The translations under genes and the position numbers were made by a program. Under the pieces are notes generated by a model. The model was not told the origin of the DNA. It worked only from the letters and a program-made list of their open reading frames with translations, and searched no databases. Below, piece after piece: positions 36,523-47,058 of a DNA stretch of 64,000 bases (its first letter is position 1; every line of letters starts with the position of its first letter). Origin of the DNA: Crossiella sp. CA-258035 (lineage in GTDB: Bacteria > Actinomycetota > Actinomycetes > Mycobacteriales > Pseudonocardiaceae); the NCBI RefSeq assembly GCF_030064675.1, contig NZ_CP116413.1, forward strand, positions 8,957,501-9,021,500. Reading direction: 5' to 3'.

Positions 36523-37469
36523 TGGTTCCTCCCTCGGGAGAAGCGGTCCACCGCGACCGCGACGATCACCAGCACGCCGGTGGCCACGTCCTGGTAGAGG
36601 CTGTCGATGCCGGCCTGGGTGAGGCCGGAGCGCAGCACCGCGACGATGAGCGCGCCGACCAGGGTGCCCAGCACGCTGCCCCGGCCGCCGAACAGGCTGG
36701 TGCCGCCGAGCACCACCGCGGTGATCGAATCAAGGTTGCCGGTCTGGAAGGCGTTGGGGTCGGCGTTGGGCACCCGGCCCAGCGCCTGCCAGGCGGCGAT
36801 GCCGTAGACCAGCCCGGCGACCAGGTAGACGCTGAGCACGGTGCGCCGGACCTTGATGCCGGACAGCCGGGCGGCTTCGGCGTCGTTGCCGACCGCGTAG
36901 ACGTGCCGTCCCCAGGCGGTGCGGGTCAGCGCGTACCAGGCCACCAGGTACATCACCAGCGCCAAGCCCATGCCGACGGTGACCTCGACCTGGCCGAAGA
37001 GGTACTGCCGGGTGCCGAGGAAGGTGAGCAGTTCGTCGGTGACCGGGTAGCTCTGGCCCTCGGCGTAGATGCGGGCCGCGGCGGTGACGATGGTGAGCAT
37101 GCCCAGGGTGACGATGAACGGGGGCAGGCTGATGCCGGTGACCACCCCGCCGGTGATCGCGGCGATGCCGACGGCCACCCCGATGCCGATCAGCAGCGCG
37201 AGCGGGGCGGAGGTGCCGCCGAGCACGAGCTGGGCCATCAGCAGGGTGCCGAGCACCGCGATGGCCGCGTTGGCCAGGTCGATGCCGCTGGTGAGGATGA
37301 CCAGGGTCTGACCGAGCGCGAGGGTGCCGATGACCAGCGACTGCTGCACGACCAGGGACAGGTTGTCCGTGGTGGCGAAGGTGTCGGTGGTGACGGAGAA
37401 CAGCAGCACCGCGGCCAGCAGCGCGATCGCCGGGCCGAGGGCCGGGGTGCGCAGGACGAGGGTCTTCAT
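36519..37469 (-). CDS. frcC: Sugar ABC transporter permease (RbsC/FrcC-like)
   Basis: 316 aa with about eight to ten hydrophobic segments. ILTSGIDLANAAIAVLGTLL and GVVTGISLPPFIVTLGMLTI are the conserved permease loops of the CUT2 sugar class, and YAVGNDAEAARLSGI is the cytoplasmic EAA-like loop. The ATG at 37469 lies 2 bases after the binding-protein stop. The frame is open further up inside the binding-protein gene but without family similarity. Confidence 0.9.
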   Translation of the reverse strand: MKTLVLRTPALGPAIALLAAVLLFSVTTDTFATTDNLSLVVQQSLVIGTLALGQTLVILTSGIDLANAAIAVLGTLLMAQLVLGGTSAPLALLIGIGVAVGIAAITGGVVTGISLPPFIVTLGMLTIVTAAARIYAEGQSYPVTDELLTFLGTRQYLFGQVEVTVGMGLALVMYLVAWYALTRTAWGRHVYAVGNDAEAARLSGIKVRRTVLSVYLVAGLVYGIAAWQALGRVPNADPNAFQTGNLDSITAVVLGGTSLFGGRGSVLGTLVGALIVAVLRSGLTQAGIDSLYQDVATGVLVIVAVAVDRFSRGRNQ

Positions 37470-37471
37470 GC

Positions 37472-38482
37472 TCAGCCCCAGCAGTTCTGCAGACCCCAGG
37501 CGGTGTCCTTGCTGTCGATGCCGGGCACCGGCTTGTCCGCGATCACGGTGGTGCCGGTGTTGGTGAAGCCGCTGGGCTTCTTGCCGCTCTTGGTGAACTC
37601 GACCCCGGCCTTGACGCCGTCCTCGGCCATCTTCTTCGGGAACTGCATCACGGTGAGCGCGTACTTGCCGTCCTTGACATCGCGCACGCCCTGGCAGCCG
37701 CCGTCGATGGAGCCGACCACGACCTTGTCCGCGAGGCCCTTGGCTTGCAGCGCGGCGAAACCGCCGCGGGCCGCGGGCTCGTTGATGGTGTAGACGGCGT
37801 TGACCGTGGTGGCGCGCTGGAGCAGGTTCTCCATGGCCTGCTGGGCCTTGTTCTGGTCGCCGTTGGTGGCTTCCTTGCCGAGCACCTTCGGGTCGGTCTC
37901 GGTCAGGCCGAGGCCCTCCAGGAAACCCTTGTGCCGCTGCTCGTCCACGGTGCCGCCGGGGCTGCCGTCGAGCATCAGCAGCTGCGGGGCGCGCTCGCCG
38001 AGCGCGGCCTTGACGTACTGGCCCTGCAACCGCCCGGCCTGGGTGTTGTCGGTGGCGAAGGTGGCGTCGACCGCGTCCTTGGGGTCGGTCTCGGTGTCCA
38101 GGGCGATCACCAGGATGCCCTTCTCCCTGGCCTTCTTGATCGCGCCGAGGATGCCGGTGGAGTTGCTGGGCGTGACCAGGATGGTGTCCACGCCCTGCTG
38201 CACCAGGTTCTCCAGCGCGGCGACCTGGCCTTCGTTGTCGCCGTCGAACTTGCCGGCCAGCGCGATCAGCTCGGCGCCGTCCTTGCCCGCCTGGGCCTTG
38301 GCCGCCTCGCGCAGGGCGACGAAGAACGGGTTGCTGTCGGTCTTGGTGACCAGCCCGATCTTGACCTTGCCGTCGTCGTTGCCCCGGCCATCGGTGGCCT
38401 TCTGGCTGGAACAGGCAGTGCCGGCCATGGCGATGGCGCCGGTGGCGAGCAGTGCGACCAACTGTGGACCTCGTCGTCCCAT
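37472..38482 (-). CDS. frcB: Sugar ABC transporter substrate-binding lipoprotein
   Basis: 336 aa. The lipobox ends at Cys24 (MAGTAC). KVKIGLVTKTDSNPFFVALR, VDTILVTPSNSTGILGAIKK and DATFATDNTQAGRLQGQYVK are CUT2/RbsB-type motifs. The best fit is the fructose/ribose FrcB group, but the sugar is not certain. GGAGG lies 5 bases before the ATG at 38482. It heads the operon and is divergent from the LacI regulator, with two LacI operators between. Confidence 0.88.
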   Translation of the reverse strand: MGRRGPQLVALLATGAIAMAGTACSSQKATDGRGNDDGKVKIGLVTKTDSNPFFVALREAAKAQAGKDGAELIALAGKFDGDNEGQVAALENLVQQGVDTILVTPSNSTGILGAIKKAREKGILVIALDTETDPKDAVDATFATDNTQAGRLQGQYVKAALGERAPQLLMLDGSPGGTVDEQRHKGFLEGLGLTETDPKVLGKEATNGDQNKAQQAMENLLQRATTVNAVYTINEPAARGGFAALQAKGLADKVVVGSIDGGCQGVRDVKDGKYALTVMQFPKKMAEDGVKAGVEFTKSGKKPSGFTNTGTTVIADKPVPGIDSKDTAWGLQNCWG

Positions 38483-38536
38483 GGCTGCCTCCAACAAGCG
38501 TGTGGCGTGCGACGGTAGTGAGCGGGTTCACTAGCG

Positions 38537-38560
38537 GCAAGCGTTTGCGCAAGCGCTTGC
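38537..38560. promoter_or_regulatory. Two adjoining LacI-type operators
   Basis: GCAAGCGTTTGC (38537-38548) and the perfect palindrome GCAAGCGCTTGC (38549-38560) directly abut. Both have the central CG and AAGCGCTT core of LacI-family sites. They lie between the divergent frcB and lacI-type genes, 14 bases before the regulator's ATG. Confidence 0.85.
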
Positions 38561-38574
38561 GGAAGGTGGAACCG

Positions 38575-39569
38575 ATGGTGACCATGCGGGACGTCGCGGA
38601 GCTGGCGGGCGTGTCGATCACGACGGTGTCGCACGTGGTCAACGGCACCAGGACGGTGGCCGGGGAGACCAGGGCCAGGGTGCTGGACGCGGTGGCCAGA
38701 ACCGGCTACACCGGCAACGCGATCGCCCGCTCACTGGTCACCGGCGGCACCCGTTCGCTGGGGGTGGCCATCTCGCTGGTGGCCAACCCGTACTTCGCCG
38801 AGCTGATCCAGGCGGTGGAGAGCGAGGCCAGCGCGGCCGGGTTCACCCTGCTGCTGATCGACACCCATGACGAGCCCTCGGCCGAGCAGGCCGCGGTGCG
38901 CGCGCTGCGCTCCCGCCGGGTGGACGGCCTGCTGCTGACGCCCTCGGCCGGGGCCTCCGGGGCGCTGCTGCCGGAGCTGCGGCAGCTGGGCACGCCGGTG
39001 GTGCTGATCGACCGGCTGCCCAGCCACGGGCTGCTGGACCAGGTGGGGCCGGAGAACGCGGGCGCGGCCGCGGCGCTGGTCGGGCACCTGGCCGAGCTCG
39101 GCCACCGGCGGATCGGGCTGGTCAGCGGGGCGGCCGGGCTGACCACGACCAGCGAGCGGGTGCACGGGTACCGGCTGGGACTGAGCCGGGCGGGGTTGCC
39201 GGTGGACGAGTCGCTGGTGGTCTCCGGCGAGTCGGCGATCGGGCCTGCCGGGACCGCGTTGCGGCGGTTGCTGGCGCTGCCGGAGCCGCCGACGGCGGTG
39301 GTCACCGGGAACAACGCGATGCTGGTCGGGGTGTTGCGCACCATGCGCGAGCTGGGCCTGCGGGCCGGGCGGGACCTGGCGCTGGTGGGCTACGACGAGG
39401 TGGAGTGGGCGGATCTGGTGGACCCGCCGCTGACCACGATGGCGCAGCCGATCGAGGAGATCGGGCGGACGGCGGTGCGGATGCTGCTGGCCCGGATCGC
39501 CGAGCCGGAGCGCGCGCCGCGCACGGTGCGGCTGCCTGCCCGGTTCGTGCACCGGCGCTCCTGCGGGTG

Positions 39570-39576
<7 letters not shown>
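38575..39576 (+). CDS. LacI-family transcriptional regulator
   Basis: 333 aa. The HTH and hinge are [20 protein letters not shown] and [15 protein letters not shown], residues 3-40. The rest is a periplasmic-binding-protein-like effector domain ([20 protein letters not shown]). The ATG at 38575 was chosen because it starts just before the HTH with GGAAGG nearby. It is divergent from the frcBCAK-like operon and presumably represses it until a sugar, perhaps a phosphorylated one, is bound. It ends close to the convergent CobW gene. Confidence 0.93.
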
Positions 39577-40649
<1,073 letters not shown>

Positions 40650-40656
40650 GGTTGTG

Positions 40657-40675
40657 AATGATAACGGTTATCGTT
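40657..40675. promoter_or_regulatory. Zur-like operator
   Basis: AATGATAAC-G-GTTATCGTT is a 9-1-9 inverted repeat with one mismatch. Its A/T content and shape are those of Zur/Fur-type boxes in actinobacteria. It lies between the CobW-type gene and the divergent TIM-barrel gene and may serve both. Confidence 0.7.
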
Positions 40676-40712
40676 AGCGTCATTGGCCGGTGGTTGAGTC
40701 GAGGGAGGGCTT

Positions 40713-41471
40713 GTGATCGTTCCTGGTGTGGTGTCGGTGACCTTCCGGCAGCTGGCCGCGACCGAGGTCGTGCAGCTGACCGCGGCGGCCGGGTTGTCGG
40801 CGATCAGCTGGGCCGGGGACGTGCACGTGCCGCTCGGCGAGCTCGGCACCGCGCGGGCGGTCGGCGCGGCCACCACCGCGGCCGGGCTGTCCGTGGAGGG
40901 CTACGGCTCCTACTTCGACGCCGGGGACGCCGCGCCGGAGGTCTTCGACGAGGTGCTGCGCACCGCGGTCGCGCTGGGCGCGCCGACCATCCGGGTCTGG
41001 GCGGGCAAGCGCACGCCGGAGGACTCCGATGCCGCGCACCGGGCGCGGGTGGTCAGCGAGCTGGTGCGGTGCGCGGAGCTGGCCGCCAGCGAGGGCGTCC
41101 GGGTGGCGGTGGAGTTCCACGTGCACACGCTGACCAAGACGCTGGACTCGGCGGTGAAGCTGTTCGCCGAGGCAGGCCACGAGAACCTGGTGCCCTACTG
41201 GCAGCCGAGGGAGCTACCGGAGGTCGCGGAGTGCCTGACCGAGGTGCGCGCGCTGCTGCCCTCGGTGACCGCGGCGCACGTGTTCTCCTGGGGCGCGGAC
41301 GGCTTCGACGAGCGGCTGCCCTTGGACGCGCGGCCCGACCTGTGGCAGCCGGTGCTGGCCGAGCTGGCCGCGGACGGCCTCACCCGGCACGCGCTGCTGG
41401 AGTTCGTGGTGGACGACGACCCGGCGGTGTTCCGGCGGGACGCGGCCACGCTGCTGGACTGGCTGGGCTGA
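40713..41471 (+). CDS. Sugar phosphate isomerase/epimerase (AP-endonuclease-2-like TIM barrel)
   Basis: 252 aa, with a xylose-isomerase-like TIM-barrel fold. Metal-site motifs are EFHVHTLTKTLDSAVKLFAE, AAHVFSWGADG and LLEFVVDDDP. GGGAGG precedes the GTG at 40713. It is divergent from the CobW-type gene across the Zur-like box, so it may be zinc-responsive, or be unrelated. The substrate is unknown. TIM-barrel isomerases need divalent metal, which may be relevant to that arrangement. Confidence 0.82.
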   Translation: MIVPGVVSVTFRQLAATEVVQLTAAAGLSAISWAGDVHVPLGELGTARAVGAATTAAGLSVEGYGSYFDAGDAAPEVFDEVLRTAVALGAPTIRVWAGKRTPEDSDAAHRARVVSELVRCAELAASEGVRVAVEFHVHTLTKTLDSAVKLFAEAGHENLVPYWQPRELPEVAECLTEVRALLPSVTAAHVFSWGADGFDERLPLDARPDLWQPVLAELAADGLTRHALLEFVVDDDPAVFRRDAATLLDWLG

Positions 41472-41472
41472 G

Positions 41473-42540
41473 TCAGTTCAGGCCGACCTCGGTCAGCAGC
41501 TTCGTCGAGTCCTGCACGCTGACCAGCCGGTTCAGGTTGAGGCCCGGCCCCTTCAGCTCCTTCAGCGGCGGCAGCTGGTGCCTGGTCGAGCTGATGCCCT
41601 GGCGCACCGGGTACTCGGCCAGGTGGTCGGCGAAGAACTGCTGGGCCGGGGTGGAGAGCAGGAACTCCACCGCCTGGCGGGCCGCGGTCACGTCGCCGCC
41701 GCGCAGCACGCCCGCGCCGGCGATGTTAACCAGCGCGGCCGGGTCGGCGCCGGTGACGTGGTGCAGGCGGGCGCGCATCTTCGCCACGCCGACCTCGGCG
41801 GACTTCTCGTACCAGGCGTAGTGGTTGATCAGGCCCAGTGGCACCTCGCCGCGGTCCACCGCGTCCAGCAGCGGCCGCTGGGCCTGGTACCGGCGCGGGT
41901 TGTTGGCCTTGAAGCCCAGCAGCCAGCTCCGCGCGTCCTCCTCGCCGCGCAGCACCCGCAGCGCGGTGACGAAGGCCAGCCAGGACGGGTTGCCCGGCAC
42001 GTAGCCGATCTTGCCCCGCCAGCGCCGGTGGACCAGGTCGTCGGTGCCGCGCGGGATGTCCGGCTCGGCCACCTGCTTCGGGTCGTAGGCGATCACCCTG
42101 GCCCTGGCCGAGGTGCCCACCCAGTGCCCGCTGACCGAGCGGTAGGCCCCCGGCACGGCCTGGCGGAGCTCGTCCGGCAGCTCGGCCAGCAGGCCCTTGC
42201 TCTCCAGCAGGCCGAGGGTGCCCGCGTCCTGGGCGAGGAACAGGTCGGCCGGGCTGTCCTGGCGCTCGGCGATCAGCTGCTCGGCGAGCTTGCCGGTCTC
42301 GCCGTAGCGGACGTCCAGCTTCACCCGGACGGCCTGCTCCAACTGGCGCAGGATCGGGCCGATCTGCTGCTCGGTGCGTCCGGCGTAGACCACCAGCGTG
42401 CGCACCGGGGCGGCGGCCGGGGAGGTGGACCGCGGGGCGGGTTGCTCGGCCGCGCAGGCGCACAGCGGCATTAGGATTCCCAATATCGCCAGGCAGGACA
42501 GGGTGGTTCTGCCCCGTGTCCGTGGACGGAGCTGGGTCAT
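41473..42540 (-). CDS. Fe(3+)-type ABC transporter substrate-binding lipoprotein (orphan)
   Basis: 355 aa. Lipobox LMPLCAC, residue C about 26. LVVYAGRTEQQIGPILRQLE, YGETGKLAEQLIAERQDSPA and DLFLAQDAGTLGLLES are typical of FutA/AfuA-like iron-binding proteins. GGGAG is 5 bases before the ATG at 42540, with an alternative start 33 codons earlier. No permease or ATPase gene adjoins, so it must use a transporter encoded elsewhere or sense iron. It ends one base after the convergent isomerase gene. Confidence 0.85.
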   Translation of the reverse strand: MTQLRPRTRGRTTLSCLAILGILMPLCACAAEQPAPRSTSPAAAPVRTLVVYAGRTEQQIGPILRQLEQAVRVKLDVRYGETGKLAEQLIAERQDSPADLFLAQDAGTLGLLESKGLLAELPDELRQAVPGAYRSVSGHWVGTSARARVIAYDPKQVAEPDIPRGTDDLVHRRWRGKIGYVPGNPSWLAFVTALRVLRGEEDARSWLLGFKANNPRRYQAQRPLLDAVDRGEVPLGLINHYAWYEKSAEVGVAKMRARLHHVTGADPAALVNIAGAGVLRGGDVTAARQAVEFLLSTPAQQFFADHLAEYPVRQGISSTRHQLPPLKELKGPGLNLNRLVSVQDSTKLLTEVGLN

Positions 42541-42782
42541 GTGGTCTCCCGCCGAGTCAGCCGACACCCCTGAGCAAGGTAGGGGGATCGTCGGATGTTG
42601 CCCAGGGTGGGTGGCCGGTCGCGCTGAGTTCTTGATCAACCTGTCACCGGACCCCTTCCGGTGTGCCGAGGCTCACTGGGATGGGTGAGCGCGTGTCAGG
42701 ATGGAGTGAGCGACCCGTCAGCGCCGACGGCCGAGCGCGCCACCTCAACCAGGTGGTGGCGACGATCGACGGCGCCGTCGCA

Positions 42783-42805
42783 CCCGACCGTCACAAGCGG
42801 TCGGG
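42783..42805 (+). promoter_or_regulatory. Hairpin in the leader of the E1 alpha gene
   Basis: CCCGACCG (42783-42790) pairs with CGGTCGGG (42798-42805) across a 7-base loop, 28 bases before the ATG. A smaller CCACCT/AGGTGG hairpin lies about 40 bases further up. The 293 bases between the lipoprotein gene and this start show nothing else. Confidence 0.35.
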
Positions 42806-42833
42806 CGGCCTTGTAGACGAGGAGAATGACGCC

Positions 42834-44063
42834 ATGTCGTCGCCGGAGTACTGGACGCAACCCCGCGCGGGTGAACCGGACGCGCCCCATCCCGGAGTCC
42901 CCGCCGCCACCGCAGCCCGACCGACCGCGGAACAGGTCATCGCGGGCCTGCGGGAGACCGATGCGGGTGGCGCCGACCTGGTGCAGCTGCTGACGCCGGA
43001 GGGCGAGCGGGTGCACCACCCTGATTTCGACATCGACATCACCGCCGAGGAGCTGCGCGGCCTGTACCGGGACATGGTGCTGGTGCGCAGGGCCGACCGG
43101 GAGGCCAACGCGCTGCAACGGCAGGGCCAGCTGGGCATCTGGGTGCCGCTGCTGGGCCAGGAGGCCGCGCAGATCGGCGCCGGCCGCGCGCTGAATCCGG
43201 CCGACATGGTGTTCCCGAGCTACCGGGAGCACGGCGTGGCCTGGTGCCGGGGCATCGACCCGGCGCAGATCCTGAGCATCTTCCGCGGCACCGACCACGG
43301 CTCGTGGAACCCGCTGGAGAAGCGGTTCCACCTGTACACCATCGTGATCGGCAACCAGTGCCTCAACGCCACCGGCTACGCGATGGGCCAGAAGTTCGAC
43401 GGCGTGGTCGGCGACCCCGACGGCGAGGCCACCATCGTCTTCTTCGGCGACGGCGCGACCAGCCAGGGCGATGTGCACGAGGGCATGGTCTGGTCGGCGG
43501 CCTACGACGCGCCGGTGGTGTTCTTCTGCCAGAACAACCAGTGGGCCATCTCCGAGCCGGTGGAACGCCAGACCAGGGTGCCGCTCTACCAGCGGGCCCG
43601 CGGCTACGGCTTCAAGGGCATCCGGGTGGACGGCAACGACGTGCTGGCCTCGCTCGCGGTGACCAGGTGGGCGCTCTCGGAGTGCCGCAACGGCAACGGT
43701 CCCGTGCTGATCGAGGCGTTCACCTACCGGATGGACGCGCACACCACCTCCGACGACCCGACCCGCTACCGGCTGGCCGACGAGCTGGAGATGTGGAAGC
43801 TCAAGGACCCGATCGAGCGGGTCAAGGTCTACCTGGTGCACCAGCAGTGGGCCGACAGCGAGTTCTTCGCCTCGGTGCAGGCCGAGGCGGACGAGCTGGC
43901 CGCGCAGCTGCGGGACAAGTGCGTGCACATGCCCGATCCCGCGCCGGCGCAGATGTTCGAGCACGTCTACAGCGAGCAGACCGCGCAGCTGGACAAGCAG
44001 CGCGCCGACTACCTGTCCTACCTGGACGGTTTCGCGACGAGTGCACCCGGAGGTGAGCACTGA
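42834..44063 (+). CDS. pdhA: 2-oxoacid dehydrogenase E1 component, alpha subunit
   Basis: 409 aa. The thiamine-diphosphate motif is FGDGATSQGDVHEGM through FFCQNNQWAISEPVE. YREHGVAWCRGIDP and FTYRMDAHTTSDDPTRYR are the conserved substrate-side blocks. The subunit pattern (alpha plus beta plus E2) fits branched-chain 2-oxoacid dehydrogenase as in mycobacterial bkdABC; many annotation pipelines call this group PdhA. GAGGAG lies 10 bases before the ATG at 42834. The stop overlaps the E1 beta start by one base. No E3 (lipoamide dehydrogenase) gene is in the window. Confidence 0.9.
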   Translation: MSSPEYWTQPRAGEPDAPHPGVPAATAARPTAEQVIAGLRETDAGGADLVQLLTPEGERVHHPDFDIDITAEELRGLYRDMVLVRRADREANALQRQGQLGIWVPLLGQEAAQIGAGRALNPADMVFPSYREHGVAWCRGIDPAQILSIFRGTDHGSWNPLEKRFHLYTIVIGNQCLNATGYAMGQKFDGVVGDPDGEATIVFFGDGATSQGDVHEGMVWSAAYDAPVVFFCQNNQWAISEPVERQTRVPLYQRARGYGFKGIRVDGNDVLASLAVTRWALSECRNGNGPVLIEAFTYRMDAHTTSDDPTRYRLADELEMWKLKDPIERVKVYLVHQQWADSEFFASVQAEADELAAQLRDKCVHMPDPAPAQMFEHVYSEQTAQLDKQRADYLSYLDGFATSAPGGEH

Positions 44064-45085
44064 TGGCAGCACCGACCATGGACCGGAACACCGGGACCAG
44101 CGTGCCGAAGACGCAGAAGGTCACCATCGGCAAGGCGCTCAACCTGGGGCTGCGCGCGGCGATGGACGCCGACCCCAAGGTGGTGGTGCTGGGTGAGGAC
44201 GTGGGCAAGCTCGGCGGCGTCTTCCGGGTCACCGACGGCCTGCAGAAGGACTTCGGCGAGCAGCGGGTGATCGACACCCCGCTGGCCGAGTCCGGCATCA
44301 TCGGCACCGCGATCGGCCTGGCGCTGCGCGGCTACCGGCCGGTGGCCGAGATCCAGTTCGACGGGTTCATCTTCCCCGGCTTCGACCAGATCGTCTCCCA
44401 GCTGGCCAAGCTGCACTACCGCTCGCGCGGGCAGATCAGGATGCCGGTGGTGGTGCGGGTGCCCTTCGGCGGCGGGATCGGCGCGGTGGAGCACCACTCG
44501 GAGTCGCCGGAGTCCTACTTCGCGCACACCGCGGGCCTGAAGGTGGTGGCCTGCTCGAACCCGGTGGACGCCTACTGGATGATCCAGCAGGCCATCCAGA
44601 GCGATGACCCGGTGCTGTTCTTCGAGCCCAAGCAGCGCTACCACGAGAAGGCCGAGCTGGACACCACGGTGACGCCCGGCCCGCTGTTCGCCTCCAGGGT
44701 GCTGCGCACCGGCTCCACGGTCACCGTGGCCTGCTACGGCCCGACCGTGAAGACCTGCCTGGAAGCCGCGACCGCGGCCGCCGAGGAGGGCCTTGAGCTG
44801 GAGGTCGTCGACCTGCGCTCGCTGTCCCCGCTGGACCTGGGCCCGGTGTTCGAGTCGGTGCGCCGGACCGGCCGGTTGGTGCTGGTCAGCGAGGCGCCAC
44901 CGGAGGCCTCGATCACCTCGGAGATCACCACCAGGGTGCAGGAGGAGTGCTTCTACTCGCTGGAGGCGCCGATCCTGCGGGTCACCGGCTTCGACACCCC
45001 GTACCCGGCGAGCAAGCTGGAGGACGACTTCCTGCCCGACCTGGACCGGGTGCTGCACGCCGTCGAACGCTCGCTGGGCTGGTGA
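44063..45085 (+). CDS. 2-oxoacid dehydrogenase E1 component, beta subunit
   Basis: 340 aa. The transketolase pyrimidine-binding domain has VVVLGEDVGKLGGVFRVTDG and PLAESGIIGTAIGLALRGY. The C-terminal domain ends VTGFDTPYPASKLEDDFLPD. It forms the alpha2beta2 decarboxylase with the upstream subunit, acting on pyruvate or branched-chain 2-oxo acids in the cytosol. The ATG overlaps the previous stop (TGATG), indicating coupled translation. The E2 gene begins 10 bases after. Confidence 0.93.
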   Translation: MAAPTMDRNTGTSVPKTQKVTIGKALNLGLRAAMDADPKVVVLGEDVGKLGGVFRVTDGLQKDFGEQRVIDTPLAESGIIGTAIGLALRGYRPVAEIQFDGFIFPGFDQIVSQLAKLHYRSRGQIRMPVVVRVPFGGGIGAVEHHSESPESYFAHTAGLKVVACSNPVDAYWMIQQAIQSDDPVLFFEPKQRYHEKAELDTTVTPGPLFASRVLRTGSTVTVACYGPTVKTCLEAATAAAEEGLELEVVDLRSLSPLDLGPVFESVRRTGRLVLVSEAPPEASITSEITTRVQEECFYSLEAPILRVTGFDTPYPASKLEDDFLPDLDRVLHAVERSLGW

Positions 45086-45094
45086 GGGGACACA

Positions 45095-46435
45095 ATGCCG
45101 CAGTTCAAGCAGTTCCCCCTGCCCGACACCGGTGAGGGCCTGACCGAGGCGGAGATCCTGACCTGGCACGTCAAGCCGGGTGACACCGTCACGGTGAACC
45201 AGATCATCGTGGAGATCGAGACCGCCAAGGCCGCGGTCGAGCTGCCCTGCCCGTTCGCCGGGGTGGTCACCGAGCTGCACGCGCAGCCCGGGGACACGGT
45301 GGAGGTCGGGGTGCCGATCATCACCGTGGACGTCGACCCCGGTGGCGCGGCCGCGCCGGAGTCCGGCGGCTCCGACGGCAAGATCGGCGAGGAGATGCCG
45401 GGCGGGCGGATCGCCACCCTGGTCGGCTACGGGCCGCGCACCGGGACGGCGAAACGCCGCCAGCGCAAGGGATCCACGCCCGCCGCCGCCCCGGCCGCGG
45501 TGGTCGCGCCGGAACCCGTGGCGGCTCCTGAACCGGTCGCGCCTGAACCGGTCGCCGGTGGTTACGTGCCGCTGGCCAAGCCGCCGGTGCGCAAGCTGGC
45601 CAAGGAGCTCGGCGTGGACCTGCGCGCGCTCAACGGCTCCGGCCGGGACGGCGTGATCACCCGCGAGGACGTGGAAGCCGCCGCCCGCAACGGTTCCGAC
45701 GTGTCCACTGTGGACATTTCGGGCTACGACCCGGCGACCCGGGAGCGCAGGGTGGCGGTGCGCGGGGTGCGCAAGGCGACCGCGCAGGCCATGGTGGACA
45801 GCGCGTTCACCGCCCCGCACGTGACCGAGTTCCTCACCGTCGACGTCACGCCGATGATGGAGCTGCGGGCGAAGCTGAAGAACCACCCGGAGTTCCGCGA
45901 CGTCAAGATCACTCCGCTGGCCTTCGCGGCCCGCGCGGTGTGCCTGGCGGTGAAGCGGACCCCGGATGTGAACGCCAGCTGGGACGCCGCGGCCAACGAG
46001 ATCGTCTACAAGTCCTACGTGCACCTGGGCATCGCCGCGGCGACCCCGCGCGGCCTGGTGGTGCCGAAGGTGCGGGACGCGGACGCGATGTCGTTGCGGG
46101 AGCTGGGTCTGGCGCTGGAACAGCTGACCGCCACGGCCAGGGACGGCAAGACCGCGCCCTCGGACATGGTCGGCGGCACGTTCACCATCACCAACATCGG
46201 CGTGTTCGGCATCGACACCGGCACGCCGATCATCAACCCCGGTGAGTCCGCGATCCTCGCCCTCGGCGCGATCAGGGACATGCCGTGGGTGGTGGACGGC
46301 CAGGTGGTGCCGCGCAAGGTCTGCCAGCTCGCGCTGAGCTTCGACCACCGGGTGGTGGACGGGCAGCAGGGCTCGCGGTTCCTGGCCGATGTCGGCGCGC
46401 TGCTGGCCGACCCGGCGATGGCGATCACCTTCTAG
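45095..46435 (+). CDS. Dihydrolipoamide acyltransferase (E2)
   Basis: 446 aa. One lipoyl domain is at the N-terminus, with the lipoylated K45 in VEIETAKAAVELP. An Ala/Pro-rich linker follows (PAAAPAAVVAPEPVAAPEP). The subunit-binding domain is PVRKLAKELGVDLRALNGSG. The C-terminal acyltransferase carries the catalytic His418 in LSFDHRVVDG. It is the core of the 2-oxoacid dehydrogenase complex. A tidy operon of three; its stop overlaps that of the convergent PAP2-like gene by CTAG. Confidence 0.94.
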   Translation: MPQFKQFPLPDTGEGLTEAEILTWHVKPGDTVTVNQIIVEIETAKAAVELPCPFAGVVTELHAQPGDTVEVGVPIITVDVDPGGAAAPESGGSDGKIGEEMPGGRIATLVGYGPRTGTAKRRQRKGSTPAAAPAAVVAPEPVAAPEPVAPEPVAGGYVPLAKPPVRKLAKELGVDLRALNGSGRDGVITREDVEAAARNGSDVSTVDISGYDPATRERRVAVRGVRKATAQAMVDSAFTAPHVTEFLTVDVTPMMELRAKLKNHPEFRDVKITPLAFAARAVCLAVKRTPDVNASWDAAANEIVYKSYVHLGIAAATPRGLVVPKVRDADAMSLRELGLALEQLTATARDGKTAPSDMVGGTFTITNIGVFGIDTGTPIINPGESAILALGAIRDMPWVVDGQVVPRKVCQLALSFDHRVVDGQQGSRFLADVGALLADPAMAITF

Positions 46436-47058
46436 CCCAGCAACAACTCCAGCCCCTGGTAACCACCACCACCGGCCAGGATCCCGACGGCGGCGCCGAC
46501 GAGGACCTGGCCGGTGGTGTGGTCGCCCAGGGCCACCCTCGACCACATCACCCAGGCGGCGAGCAGGGCGGCGAGCCACAGCCAGGGGCCGTAGGTGAGC
46601 ACCAGCATCACCACCGCGCCCGCGGCCACCGCGGCGTGCAGCGAGATCTTCCAGCGCGCGCCGAGGGTGATGGCCACGCAGGCCACCAGCGAGACGAACA
46701 TGGCCGCGGCCAGCGAGATCAGCTCGTGCGGGGCCTGGCCGAGGAACAGGACCAGCCAGCCGGCCGAGAGCGAGCCCAGGCACAGCAGCAGCGGGACGGC
46801 GCGGCCCTCCCGGTTGTGCACGTGGTGGGTGTCGTAGCGGCCCGCCCTGGCGCCGCGCAGGATCACCAGCATCGGGATGACCGAGCCGGTGACGCCCACC
46901 ACCAGGCCCCACAGCAGGGTCGCGCCGAGCTGGTGGCCGGTGGCGGGCCAGGCGACCAGCAGCGGCAGCGCGAGCACCCAGACCCAGGGCGCGAGCACCT
47001 CGGTGGCGATCCGGGCGGCCAGTGGACGGGCGGTGTCAGTGCTCGGCGGAGCGCTCAT
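46432..47058 (-). CDS. PAP2-like membrane phosphatase
   Basis: 208 aa with about six hydrophobic segments. WSRVALGDHTTGQVLVGAAV resembles the last PAP2 motif (SRxxxGxHxxxD/GV), and KISLHAAVAAGAVV resembles the middle one, with SLHAA where PSGH is expected. The first motif KxxxxxxRP is not obvious, so activity is uncertain. Such proteins resemble actinobacterial phosphatidic-acid phosphatase-like proteins. Its start overlaps a small frame upstream by 23 bases. Confidence 0.65.
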   Translation of the reverse strand: MSAPPSTDTARPLAARIATEVLAPWVWVLALPLLVAWPATGHQLGATLLWGLVVGVTGSVIPMLVILRGARAGRYDTHHVHNREGRAVPLLLCLGSLSAGWLVLFLGQAPHELISLAAAMFVSLVACVAITLGARWKISLHAAVAAGAVVMLVLTYGPWLWLAALLAAWVMWSRVALGDHTTGQVLVGAAVGILAGGGGYQGLELLLG

